NCBI RefSeq assembly: GCF_932274485.2
Contig: NC_065880.2
Coordinates: 5,371,695-5,435,694 of the forward strand
Length of the DNA stretch: 64,000 nt
Source of the DNA: Patella vulgata
Lineage: Eukaryota; Mollusca; Gastropoda; Patellidae
Direction of reading: 5' to 3'
Shown: positions 33,493 through 44,864 of the stretch, piece by piece
How positions within the stretch are numbered: position 1 is the first letter of the stretch
Layout: each line of letters starts with the position of its first letter
Made by a program: the position numbers and the translations under genes
Notes under the pieces: generated by a model
Seen by the model: only the letters and a program-made list of their open reading frames with translations
Databases searched by the model: none
Told to the model about the DNA's origin: nothing

Positions 33493-33637
33493 ATGACAAA
33501 GAAACGTTTATCAATTTTACAAGAGAATTGTCTAAATAAATCTACCTGTCAAACGCAGGGAGTACGGGCACCTGACCTTCTATGTAATGATGCTCGTTAT
33601 AGCAACTACAGTAAAATTAATTATTCATGTATACCTG
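33493..33637 (+). pseudogene. orphan half of a lectin exon
   Basis: Reads LQENCLNKSTCQTQGVRAPD and then YSNYSKINYSCIP, ending at a donor CTG|GTGAGATAAT. It aligns with the second half of the lectin exon of the minus-strand gene at 53982-57372 (LIQKDCLNKSTCRTAGLRKA, YSKIVYSC, donor GTGAGATAAT) better than with the neighbouring plus-strand copies. The N-terminal half of the domain is absent. It shows that the second lectin subtype once had a member here on the plus strand. Confidence 0.7.
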
Positions 33638-34206
33638 GTGAGATAATTTACTTATTCGGTATTTATATACCTGTCTATGTTCGGTATTTATATACTTTTG
33701 TATGCTCACGATCATAGTCTAGTCTGTTAAAGTTGTCCTCAATTGCCGTTTAGTCGATTGGTAATTGGTATTCCAATGGAAACTATTTGTTCTCCTGTAC
33801 TTACTAATCTAGTTTTTTTTATCCATTGTCTAGCTTGTGAAGTCATGATAGATTACAGTGTCTATATTTTAGACACATTCTTGAACTGATTTTAGATTTC
33901 ACCCCATAGTCACAAAATCAGCGCCAAATCAGCGTCTTAATGTGGCAGTACTTGTTTGATTAACGTCAAAACAAATAAATAGAATTGTTTCATATGGTGT
34001 ACTATTTATGCTATTATTTACCATAAAGGGTTGTTTAAATAACTATGCCTGCATAGTGCCAGGGGCCTTCAGTAGTATGGGGAAACCTCTAATTTACATT
34101 GAATTATGTGAGAGAATTAAAATACATACGGTGTGTAGTTAGTGTATGTCGTTCTAACTTGTGTAAAGCTTTTAATGGTGTCTGGTTTCCTCCCACATCC
34201 AACGAG

Positions 34207-34507
34207 GGAGCCACGGTGGCTATGTGGGTAAGACGCTGGCTCGCTAGTCTGGAGGTCGCGAGTTCGCTTCCGGTGTTGGCCTGGGACATGACAAAGACAG
34301 ATGTCTAGTCGTTCGGAACGGACGAACAACCGAGATCCCGTGTACTTATTGGCGTGCACGTAAAAACCACTTTGGCAGTTAGAATTCGATATAAGAGTAG
34401 GTCGTACCACTGCTGTCCCTCATAGCACACTAATTGTCGTATGCCCGTTTTCATTGGCCCAGTCGGAGCAGAAAAGTAGGATGTTAAACCATATTTCAAT
34501 TCATTTC
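34207..34507 (+). mobile_element. SINE-1, full head, upstream of receptor copy 2
   Basis: Head GCCACGGTGGCTATGTGGGT with AAGACGCTGGC and GGTCGCGAGTTCGCTTCC (tRNA-like A and B boxes), tail GTAGGATGTTAAACCATATT. The preceding flank (TTCTAACTTGTGTAAAGCTT) is shared with 42650-42700. Confidence 0.85.
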
Positions 34508-34514
34508 TCACGCT

Positions 34515-34749
34515 CAACGAACCATAGAGGACTTTATCTAATTTCTTCAATACCGTGATACACTTCCTGGTCAGGTATATGAATATAACAAAACATGTGA
34601 CCTATATATATATACATGTTGTACATTCATAGGTAGTGTGATATTAAATATAGTATTCAACAGGTAAACTACGTGGTACTGACTTGAAACATATTTTGAT
34701 CTTCTGTTCATCAGTGTCCTGTCAGTATATACGGTGGTATAGTAATCAG
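34515..34749 (+). promoter_or_regulatory. 5' region and non-coding exon of receptor copy 2
   Basis: Same block as 26870-27136 (ACACTTCCTGGTCAGGTATA, CTACGTGGTAC, ACTTGAAACATATTTTGATC), ending at AATCAG|GTATAT. Confidence 0.45.
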
Positions 34750-35395
34750 GTATATTATACTACGGTCATTAGCATAGCTATTTTATATATATCTCACATA
34801 TGTATATTGCCTTTGATCATGTTGTTTTTTAATCCTTTGATCTTGTTGTTGTCATGCATGGTTTCTGAATTGTTGTTATTGCTTGTCTATATATAATTGC
34901 TCTACACATTTGTTACTGTACTTGCTTGAAAACGTTGAGAGAATACTCTTCGAAACGTCGCCCAAATAAATCAGTAATTGTTCTTCCATAAGTATGTGTT
35001 ATAGTTTATTGTTATATCTCACATATTGTAATATAAACTTGACTAATATTATACTACGGCAATTAGCATAGCTATTTTATATATATCCCACATATTGTAA
35101 TATAAACTTGACTGATATTATACTAAGGCCATTAGCATTGCTATTTTATATACCTCACACATTGTAGTATAAATTCAATCTGATTAAAACACAGATCCTA
35201 TTTCTTTTCGTTTTTATAGTTCAAAATTTCGTTTTACTTGTCTTTACTACACTAGATCTGTATTTTAATCAGATTGGTATAAGCTTGACTAATGTTATAC
35301 TATGGCCATTAGCATAGCTGTTGTATATATCTCACATATTCTAATATACATTTGACTAATATTATAATATATGCAAAGTTATTACTAGGCCTACT
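34745..35395 (+). repeat. ~70-bp minisatellite of copy 2, interrupted by two insertions
   Basis: Units as at 27130-27400. Between units lie a Penelope-like 3' end (about 34805-35000, with CTCTTCGAAACGTCGCCCAAATAAA) and a 99-bp palindromic MITE (35176-35274). Confidence 0.75.
35176..35274. mobile_element. 99-bp MITE, CAATCTGATTAAAACACAGATC family
   Basis: Terminal repeats CAATCTGATTAAAACACAGA and its near complement TCTGTATTTTAATCAGATTG. GTATAA occurs on both sides and is a likely target duplication. Same family as 59114-59454, internally shortened. Confidence 0.8.
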
Positions 35396-35833
35396 AGTGG
35401 TGTGCCCAGACACTCAGTCATTTCAAATTGATGCAAAAGTTTCATTTTTTAAAGTACCAATTTGAAAGTAAGGGTCTATAGAACAATTCTGTTTCGAGTG
35501 TCAAGCATTCAGATAAACAAATTCAAAATGGCCGCTAAAATCCAAGATGGCTCCCAATTTCCAGCTTTTTTCGCATTACGTCGCATAACTTTTATACTAT
35601 TGAACCTAGAATGGTGATTTTGGTCTCTATACCTAGGTTTGCATGCATGGGTAATTGAATAAAAATAAAATAAACATGAGCATATCTTTTCTTATATTGA
35701 GTCCTACTTCCAAGTAAATTCTTACATAATTGCTTGAAAAAACTCCTTGAACAATACATTTAATAAGAAAATGGCTAACAGATTACCCAAGACCCCTATA
35801 TACATGTTAGTATTGGAAATTCTTCTAGTCCAG

Positions 35834-36045
35834 CTACTTCTCGCATATGCACTTACACTGGCGTGGGCTCTTCAACTTTGTCGTCACGCATTCGCACCGA
35901 GAGCAGGTAATTGGGCAAGTGCACTTCATATCCAGGTTGAACAGATTCTTGGCGAGGGACAGCGTGGTCCAAATGGGGAGCAGTTTACCGTCCTCTTCCT
36001 TCCACCTATGGTAAGTTGGGTTGTTGACAGGCATTATATTTTGAA
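35834..36045 (-). pseudogene. fragment of a Cys-rich invertebrate multicopy family
   Basis: The minus strand reads HRWKEEDGKLLPIWTTLSLA followed by MKCTCPITCSRCECV and CKCICEK. I have seen the pattern GW-EEDG-L-P-WTTLP-A ... C-C---C---C-C-K at the C-terminus of an uncharacterised multicopy protein family of molluscs and cnidarians. Only this end is present. A plus-strand frame over it (35747-36064) is probably a shadow. Confidence 0.45.
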
Positions 36046-37784
36046 ATTTGGAACGGTACACTAAGAAATTGCGAAAAACCAAGTGATCCCAATTGAATAT
36101 TCACTGGTAAGTTCGTAGCTGCGTCTTTCTTTATTTAGTTTGAGTCACTCTATGTGTCTATGGTTGTATGCCGTCATTTTGCAAAATTCAAATATTTGTC
36201 ATATATATTTAGCCAGGTGTGCCGCTGGCAAAGAAAGGTTGGGAACCACTGGACTAACTACTTGCACTGGTTAGGTGTTGGTTTAAACAGTGAATATCCA
36301 AATGATACACTATCACTTTCAATAACTAAGCCCAGTATACAATTTTTAAGCTCTTGATGTAATCGAGTTTTCTAAATTCCCTAGACAACATTCAGACCGT
36401 GACCACGGATTAATTTATTTAAATCAAGTTGCTGTTGTTTTTATGTTTTCAGTGGAGCTGTGTTAGTTTGTTACAAGATGATAACCAGGTTGATTTTAAG
36501 ACAGGAGGAAGGCGCTGGGTAGCTAACTACCAGATCCGTCGCTCACCCCAGGTGTTAGTCGAAATTGCTCATCGGGATTTTGAAGTTTTGCGTCCTCTTG
36601 TCAGATAATAAACTTTTAGTCGTATAGATAGGACGACAAATCAACTTCAAGTAAAAAAACAAAAACTTGATATAGAATTGGCAGATGGATTTTGATTAAG
36701 ACAAGTCGAAAAATCGTTCCATGTTCACAACTGCATGACGACGATAGAATATACCCAACTCATGCATGGTTAATAAAATAAATAATCATATAATACCGTA
36801 CAAGATAAATATATATCTCTTTACAGACAGAAAAATGGCTGACAGCAGTACCGTGTGTAACGGTGTACCAGGTGTATTATGTACGGATAATAGACTAATC
36901 TGTACAGAACCATTGGTTATATCAATAACTAATATAACGTTTGGATATAAACTAGGATGTTTACCTGTAGCTAGCTGTCGTGATACATCGTGTTGTAGAG
37001 AAGAGACTGGAGATTGTTTTACACCTTACAATCAAACTCTTCTATCACAACTACAACAAACCTGTAATAGTAGATCCAGTTGTACTCTTAATAGAAATAA
37101 TGGCTTGAATGAAAGATCTTCATATTGTGGTTCTAGTATTCGTATGTTTAATTCATACAGCAAGATAGAATATCCGTGTACAGCAAACAGTAAGTTTATG
37201 TTTTATTATTTCTGTTATATAGAGAATCTCTTACAAGTCTTTTTTGATATAAAAAAATATCAACACAAGTCGATAAAGTAACAAAAACGAGGCTCTGCCG
37301 AGTTATTTTTACTTTATCAACGAGTGTTGATATATTTTGATATAAAAAAGACGAGTAGGAGGTTTTATTTATCGCCCAATCCCTTCTTAAATGCACAAAT
37401 AGATAAATATAATTCTTTGCTGTAGATTTCACTTTTACTGAACCTGATTACATTACGGCGTAGTGATACATTATTTTTTGACAGCAATTCAACCATTGCA
37501 AAGTCCTTTATTTTGACCCAGTGTTTCCATAAAGGTCAATTGAATAACAATAGTTCACTTTTAATAAAAACAAGTTACTTTTAATAAGAAATGAACTGTT
37601 CTTTGAAAATATAAAAAGTAGTTCCTTTTCAACTGACCAATCAAATTGATGTAAAGCGATATATCTCCTAAGAAGTAGGTTATGAAATATATCACACAAG
37701 CGATATCTACTGTAGAATGTATTATTGGGTGATAAATTGTACTAGTCCTATACGTTAAAGATAAAAATATGGACGCCAGTTTTA

Positions 37785-37998
37785 TCGAGAGAGAGATAGA
37801 GATGGGGTTTAACGTCCACTCGATACAAATAATTCGCTTGCGCGTAGGGGTCTTTAGCAATGGGAGGAAACCGGAGGACCCGGAGAAAACTACTCCTTGT
37901 CAAGTACAACCGGAGAATCGAAACCACGCCAGTTGACTCAATGACAGACTTTATGATACAGCGCGCATGTGTGCTAACCATTCAACCCTCCCCCACTA
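37785..37998 (-). mobile_element. SINE-2 copy, inverted
   Basis: GATGGGGTTTAACGTCCACT, AATAATTCGCTTGCGCGTAG, GGGAGGAAACCGGAGGACCC, ending in a head with GTGTGCTAACCATTCAACC. Lies in intron 2 of receptor copy 2. Confidence 0.8.
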
Positions 37999-38049
37999 TG
38001 GTAACACTTTCCAAGTCAGTGTTTAACTTCCTATTGTAATTCTGTCGTT

Positions 38050-38325
38050 ATTTACACACACCGCGGTGGCTCGCTAACCGGGAGTGTCGGGACTGCTTCC
38101 GGGAGTACCCTGAGATTTTCCAGTAAGATATTCCCATTTCGTTGGTCCAGATAGTGTCCACATGTCCACATTGACGTGTAAGTAAAATAGCCCTTGAGAG
38201 TTGGAAATAGGGGGGCGTATAGAGCCAATGACTGGACTAAATAGTGAACTGTATTGCTTGTGTCCGTCTTTATTAGCCCAGTCGGTGCAGAGACGTAACA
38301 TGTTAAACTCATTTCAGATCATTAT
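38050..38325 (+). mobile_element. SINE-1 copy, degenerate
   Basis: ACACCGCGGTGGCTCGCTAA head to GCCCAGTCGGTGCAG and a TTAAACTCATTTCAG tail. Adjacent to the inverted SINE-2 above. Confidence 0.7.
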
Positions 38326-39189
38326 AACATACCATTCGTCAAGAAGGTTACCTAACTTCTACTGAATATAATAAAGTTATGCCTGATAAACTTATCCTAA
38401 ATGCCATCACTGTATTAATAACAAATATTATCAGTGTGATATATTTTCAATGGTACAACTTTTCTTTCAGCAAGTTTATCAACCAACCCTACATCATCAG
38501 TGGCTGATTCCACTAGTTTATCTACAGTAACAGATGTTCAAGATAAAACTACCAGTACCAGTATACAGATTCAAGGTAGAATATTAATCTATATTATCAT
38601 CTTTCTTGTTGAAATGGATCTGCCAGAATTGTCAGTTGAAATGGCGCTCTAGTATGATCAATAAATTAACGATGTCGGGTTTTATAATTGCGTCCCAACT
38701 TTAAGAAGTTTGCTACCTGAGCTGACCTTTCATGTCACTCATCCCAATGGATTAAAACATATAATCTAACTACATGTAAACAATGGTTGTAATGAAACAT
38801 AGACCTGCTGTTACATAAATCAAATTATAATGTTAAGTTAAAAGAAACAATCCTTGCGGTAACCACTGACATATTGGGGTTCACATACATATATTTCAAT
38901 CTTACCTATAATTAATTTGCTGCCATATAAATCTTACTATGTAGTATAGTCGTGATATGTGACGTATACGCATTATGTTATGTTATATTATGACAGACAC
39001 CGCATTGTGTTTTGCTATGACGATACCCATGTTCAATATCAATTTATATGTTAAGTATCTAAAACAATATTTTATTGTTGTCCATTATGACATACAACAC
39101 AAGTCGATACTAATTTATAATCATTAATAACATTATATTTTAATACTATCAACACCAGGTTATAAAGCAACACTTATAGTTGGTGGAAT

Positions 39190-39475
39190 TCTACTAATTC
39201 CAAAACACCGGTCCATCTATTCGTGATAGATGTCGTGTACGTCGCAATCCATGTTTATTAGATAAAGCATTTTAGAACCTAACAAATGTTGTTTTACTTC
39301 CTCGTTTTAAATCCAACCTGAAAACTTATATTTTTAGAAAACATTTTTGCTCATATTAATTACCATTTATAAAACTGGATGTTATATGTACAGACTATTG
39401 AGATAAATGTGTAATGGTTTTAAAACAATAAATATTATTATTATTATTATTATTATTACCTAATGTAAAGTAATA
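39190..39475 (+). mobile_element. LINE 3' end with (ATT)n tail
   Basis: The plus strand reads PRFKSNLKTYIFRKHFC, the usual last line of CR1/L2-type LINE ORF2 (FKSNLKTYLF-), followed by ~100 bp and (ATT)n at 39438-39465. Located in intron 4 of receptor copy 2, just ahead of the membrane exon. Confidence 0.65.
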
Positions 39476-40929
39476 ATATTAACACAATGTTCAATGACTA
39501 ATAATATTATATGTGAACAGAATCAACACCAGATGATAAAGCAAAAATGTATTAATGGTGAGGTTGTAGAGTCAGCTAAAGGAACAGTTGTTATTGCTGG
39601 AGGAGTTTTAGGTACAGCGTTGATAATCAGTATTGTAATCAACATTCTATTCGTGATATACTTTAACAGGTAAATTATAGTATTCTAAAATCTATATCTG
39701 TATTACATGATGACAAAGGGTGCTGAACTAATCATTCTTTGTAGTACGGGGGGGGGGGGTGGTGAATATCGATATCTCTATATCTCTCCCTGTCTCTCTC
39801 CCTTTTACTCTCTCTCTCTCTCTCTTCATGAATAAATCTGTAATTTTTGTTAGATAAGTTCGATTATTTTTGCAATTACAGAAGATTGAAGACAGTCAAG
39901 TCCGAATCAGACGTCTATCAAAGTGAACACCAGCATTACTCCACACCAAATAGAGGAACGGATGTTACTACTGTTCTTTATGATTTGTTAAACGCTAATG
40001 AAGATCAACGAGCAAGTACTGCAGCCAATGTACAGATACAACGTACCAACACCGGGCCACATTTGACGCAGGCTAATGGCGAGGGTGAAACTGAACAGAA
40101 CAACCAAGATTATGAACATCAATATGATTCAACTACTGGACGTGGACCAGTAGCTGTTTATGATTCATTAAATACAAGAGACGAGACTGGTTATTATAAT
40201 ATGGGTAATATCAACACAGCTGGTACATAATATGATGCCTAAAACAGACATTATATTAGTGGTATACTTAAACATGTAAATTATATATCTAAGACGCGCC
40301 TCCTTAAACTTAAAATAGCAATAAACTGAATACAGTTTCATTTTTTAAAAACAACTTTCATACTTGCTAATCACTTTTAATGTATAAATATACTGGTTTT
40401 AAGAGATGATAGCTGTAGTAGAAAAGTTTGTATATAGAAGCTTTGATCTCACTTAATGGAGCTAAATCGGTAATATTTGGGAACTAGAAATTGACACAAA
40501 TGGGTCGAAACGCTATAATAATGTAATATGAATGTATATAAACTAATTTACATTAAATTGTTTCAGTTTTTACTGTAATTTCTAATCTGTTATGTTCGGA
40601 GAAATACACCAGAAGTCTCAATAGAATGGCAATCTCTTGCGTCTGGATATATATACCAGTCTACACCGATAGTATTCATTGCGCGTGCTCTTCAGATAAG
40701 AATATGACGTCACCATTTAACATGACTTGTGGAATATGTCTAGCCTCGTTCTTGGAGTCTCGAGTACGCATATTGGTACACGACCAATGTAAAACGTTTA
40801 TGTTGTCTTAAATATCAAAACCCCATCTTTTCCAGGTAAGATCATAATATCAATGTTGATTTAAATTGACAAATAATTCATGTTTTCAATGACAAAGACT
40901 TTGGTATATTAAGTTAGAGACTTAGCTAC

Positions 40930-41300
40930 TTTAAATAGGCAAATTATATATCTAAGACACGCTCCATTAAACTTGAAATAGAAATAAAATGCACGTAGTT
41001 TTATTTTAAAACAACTGTAGTCAATGTAGCTTGGGGATAGTAGCGATAACAACAGTGTCGATACCTGCGGGGTTTCATGGTTAAAAACATGTTATATCAA
41101 TCAATCACATTTGTATTCTACTATCCATAACAGCTTAGATTTACACAGGCGTATATTTTAATAATATTACAAAGGTTATAATAAAATAGTGTATGTTGTC
41201 ATTGCATTGGATTCTGCATTTTCGTGCATGTCATAAACAAGATACCCCCATTATGTACGAATATAAATCCCGTTTGGATATCGTACAGTTACACATGTAC
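40930..41300 (+). repeat. second copy of the receptor 3' flank
   Basis: 40940-41290 matches 30970-31395 (TATCTAAGACACGC, CAACTGTAGTC, TTATGTACGAATATAAA(C/T)CC, GTTTGGAT). Copy 2 already has its own 3' end at 40255-40345, so this is a leftover of another duplication step. An AATAAA-type signal (AAATAAAATG) is at 40984. Confidence 0.7.
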
Positions 41301-42650
41301 AGTCAACCATAGGCGTCCGGGCTTTATGATTGTTAGGGGGGGGGGCAGAACCCAGAATACCGTTAAAAAAAATTCGGGCTTCAGACGGCGTGTCGGTCGT
41401 CTGCGAGAGGCGAAGGGGCGAAGCTATAACATAATGACTTATGTCATAGAGGCGTCCTGCCATATTAAAATACGTATTAGTGATTGTAACATAAACCTGT
41501 CGCTATCAATACCCGGCTGGAGATCTTGGTAGTATTCCTTATGTCTTTGCGTAACTATAACTTGTTGTTGGCATGTCTTATCTAACTTTCTTTGTCTGAT
41601 AAACTATATTGAATGTTAAACCTTCATATGATGCTTGATACATTAGACAGGTGTCTAATGAGCTCCTTTGTCTCGAATACGTTTATAAACTCAGAACAGA
41701 AACGAATCTTCAGGCGGGTCCAGGAGGCCATGCTAGGCGGGTGCCTAGATCAAGGTACCTAATGGATACGAGAGAGGTCCAGGCAGGGCTAGGAGTTAGG
41801 TCCGGCCAGGACTGAGCTAAGGCCATGGGCGCCTTGGCACGAGACGGTACGAGACGACAGCTTCTGGAGTTAGCACACTCATGCTAAGCCAAGCTAATTA
41901 AGTCATGACTCCTTCCATATAGTTAGTTCTACGGTCGTTTACATCACGATGTTTGTACCTAATATTGTAAGAAGCAGAATAAAACTATTATTAGATGTAT
42001 ATACCAGTGTTGTCATCAAAGAACCCGATTTAAGAACCAATATTGTCACAAAGCCTACAGTATCGGCCCAGCCCCCCCCCCCCTTCACCAATGGAAATTT
42101 GGAAAACCTGTCAACTGCAAAATCGTTTTCCTGGCGCAAATCGTGATAGTGGGAACCTAGAATTACGACGGTTGTATTAACACCATCTTTTTCTACCGTA
42201 ACGCCCCACTGGTTTACACGGATAAAATGAATAGTCACACGTGTTAAAATAAAATGCATATTTGAGTAACTTCCTTGTTGAATAATTATGTCAATAAGAA
42301 GATGGCGTGTGAAATTGTATACGTATAAAATCAACGAGAAATACATGGTTAGTTTAATTCATTATTTATACATTTGGATCATGACGTGACTTTTAATTTG
42401 TTTTATGAAGGGTGTTTCACCATTAGAGATATCAGATAAAGTTATACATAAAATGGTCCCGTGATACACATGCGTAGCGGACTCGAATTCCAATCAATCA
42501 ATCAATCCTTTACAGTTCACAGAGATGGGACCGTCGGGATAAAAATTTAAACAATGAACTGCCGCAAATGCGTTTCCTGCTATTCTAGCTCGTGACTTAA
42601 GTGACTTACCTGAATTCAAAATCTCAAACATGCAATCAATCGTTGCATAC
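41301..42650. other. spacer between receptor copies 2 and 3; no gene
   Basis: Has a poly-G run at 41336, a poly-C run at 42071 and a GC-rich patch at 41700-41870 (AGGCGGGTCCAGGAGG, AGGCGGGTGCCTAG). No family-level coding signal. Confidence 0.4.
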
Positions 42651-42699
42651 GTTCTAACTTGTGTAAAGCTTTGAATGGTGTCTGGTTTCCTCCCACGTC

Positions 42700-43051
42700 C
42701 AGTGGATAACACGCTGCCTAGCTAGTCTGGAGGTCGCGAGTTCGCACACGGTGTTGGTCGAGAAGGTTCATCGGGATTTTCCGGCGTGGTTTCCCCTTGT
42801 CAATGGTGCAGGACGGAGGGTCTGACAAGGACAGTTGTCTAGTCGTTCGGATGTTACGAAATACAGAGGTCCCATGTACACATTGGCGTGTACGTAAAAG
42901 ATCCCTTAGCACTTGAAATTCGATAGAAGACTAGGCCGTACCGCCGCTGTCCGAGCAAACATTCCCTCATAGCACACTGTATAACGTATGTCCGTCTTTA
43001 TTTGCCCAGTCGGAGAAGAAAAGTATTACGTTAAACCCCATTCCATTTCAT
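42700..43051 (+). mobile_element. SINE-1, upstream of receptor copy 3
   Basis: GATAACACGCTGCCTAGCTA and GGTCGCGAGTTCGCACAC head, GACAAGGACAGTTGTCTAGT body, ACGTTAAACCCCATTCCATT tail. Position equals that of 34207-34507. Confidence 0.85.
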
Positions 43052-43059
43052 TACTGAAA

Positions 43060-43352
43060 TATATCTATTGACTTAACTCAGCATATTTAATATATTTTAT
43101 ATATGACTGTATTCTTTCCTCGTTATAATGATATTACAATACCTGAATACACTACCTGGCCAGGTATATGAGTATATGAATACAGTAAAACATGTGACCT
43201 ATATATGCATGTTGCACACATACAGGTAGTCTGATATATAGTATACGTCGGGTAAAGTTATCTACGTGGTACAGACTTGAAACATATTTTGATCTGCTGT
43301 TCATCAGTATCTTGAGAGTATTCTGTCAGTAAATACGGTGGTGCGCCATCAG
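43060..43352 (+). promoter_or_regulatory. 5' region and non-coding exon of receptor copy 3
   Basis: Conserved block as in copies 1 and 2 (CCTGGCCAGGTATA, GTGACCTATA, ACTTGAAACATATTTTGATC). The donor is CATCAG|GTTTAT, weaker than in copy 1. Confidence 0.4.
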
Positions 43353-43711
43353 GTTTATTATACTAATGACATTATCATAGCTATTTTATATATCTCATAT
43401 ATTGTAATATTATAATGTATGCAAATTCATTACCAGGCCTACGAGTGTCGAGATATGAACTGTATGTCATATACTGCGATCCACCGACTAACTATTTACA
43501 CTGGTTAAGTGTTAGTTTGATACAATGAATAGTCCACTCATAAACTATCACATGCAATAACTAAGCCCAATGTACAATTTAATACTCTTGATGTGATCAA
43601 GTTTTCAAAATTCCCTAGACAACATTGAGACCGTGACCACTGATTAATATATTTAAATCATGTTGCTGTTGTTTTTATGTTTTCAGTAGAGCTGTGTTAG
43701 TTTGTTACAAG

Positions 43712-44862
43712 ATGATGACCAGATTGATTCTCTCTGGTTGTATATTCTTACAGTTTATATCATTTAGTAAGTTAACATTTTATTAAATTTATTTCGTATT
43801 TGGCGGTGGGAGCAGTAAAGTTTCAATGACCTTTTGGGTACATACATTGAATAATTTATTTCGTATTTGTGGATTGGAGCAGTACGAGTTTTAATGACGT
43901 TTTGTACATACCCGTCAAACTGTACATACATTGAATATGTTAAAAATCGAGTTGTGTTGATGTTTTATCTTATCACTTATTGTTTTATGGACACACTTGA
44001 GAAGGGCTGTGACAAAGTACTCTTACAACATTCATCGAATTGAACGATCATTTAGGTGAATATAACTTATTGACCCCGCTGGTTATTGATAACATATGAT
44101 ATTGACTTTGTATCTCTGTATATACTTCTGCTGGACACGAATTGGCTATGCTATAATTAAACATGTAATTAAACATTAAACATCCCATATTTCATTTACA
44201 AGCCACATATGATCTGCGTACAAGTTCCGCATGACTTCAAAGGGAATACGCATCGGTCAGTTAATCATACCATGACGTGATAAATAAACAATTACATATA
44301 TGATCATTGGTCTTATCCATTTTCACTAACTGTTAGGCTATATAACGAAGAGTTTACTGACAGTTAGAGAAAGGAAAGAGGCAGAAGACGAGCGGGGAGC
44401 AGCAGAGGAGAGCGGAAACCGGCGTATGGACTGTCACCCAAGTTCAGTCACTGCCGTAGGGCGTTATGGTTGTCTCAATGTACCATGTTAATGTTATCGG
44501 TTATATATTCCTGTTTTAATTTATGTAGCTGTTTAATATTTTGTTCCAATGTAAATAAACCCTATATATGTACGAAACTGATCTCTGGTATCACTAAAAT
44601 CTAGTGTTACAGGGCCACGGGGACTAATAGAGTATAAATTAGGCGCTGTGTAGATCCAGTAGATGCCTCGCTTCAAACCGGTGTTGGTCGAAAATGCTCA
44701 TCGGGATTTTCTTGTGTTGTTTCCACTTGTCAGCCACAGAACAACCGCTAGTCGTTTGGATAGGATGACAAATCAAGGCCACAAAAACAAACCTTGATAT
44801 ATAATTAACAACTGGATTTCCATTAAGACTAAGCGAAACATCGTTCCATGGTCACAACTCCA
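43712..44862 (+). pseudogene. SUEL-like lectin receptor copy 3, 5' remnant
   Basis: The signal exon is intact (43712-43766, MMTRLILSGCIFLQFISF, donor GTAAGT). Intron 2 follows with the shared old SINE-1 (44612-44815) but is broken at about 44862, where the recombinase gene begins on the other strand. No lectin, stalk, membrane or tail exon of this copy is found to the right in this window. A solo LTR (44008-44611) lies in its intron. Confidence 0.8.
44008..44611 (+). mobile_element. solo LTR, 604 bp, with 4-bp target duplication
   Basis: LTR fossil inserted in intron 2 of receptor copy 3. It starts TGTGACAAAG and ends GTGTTACA, with GGGC at 44004-44007 and 44612-44615; the empty site in copy 1 has a single GGGC (near 27974). 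It has a TATA-like GGCTATATAAC (44335) and AATAAA near 44556. No internal region or partner LTR is present. Family (gypsy-like or other) cannot be told from an LTR alone. The intact duplication suggests moderate age. Confidence 0.85.
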
Positions 44863-44864
44863 TT

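Larger units (their letters stand above)
36453..40230 (+). pseudogene. SUEL-like lectin receptor copy 2, probably inactive
   Basis: Same exon order as copy 1: lectin 36827-37189, stalk 38471-38575, membrane 39521-39669, tail 39882-40230, all with GT-AG signals. Two faults argue against function. The signal exon (ATG at 36478) is cut after seven codons because a deletion of about 0.3 kb removed its donor and part of intron 2. The membrane exon is 149 nt, not 148: one extra A in GCAAAAATGT shifts the frame to a stop. The lectin frame is open (ISITNITFGYKLGC, TCNSRSSCTLN). The tail keeps VLYDLL, AVYDSL and GYYNMG. An in-frame ATG at 36766 could start translation but gives no signal peptide. Intron 3 has a LINE end. 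AATAAA at 40320. Confidence 0.78.

Noticed and set aside
35747-36064. 105-residue plus-strand frame with a hydrophobic start, a possible new signal exon for receptor copy 2
   Set aside because: The minus strand here reads a recognisable Cys-rich family end, and no donor links it in phase to the lectin exon.
36766-36835. Alternative start for receptor copy 2 reading through the exon acceptor
   Set aside because: The sequence before the acceptor is intron-like and matches intron 2 of copy 1; it gives no signal peptide.
41939-42346. 135-residue minus-strand frame with a hydrophobic start
   Set aside because: Crosses a poly-C run, has no family motif and no paralogue in the window.
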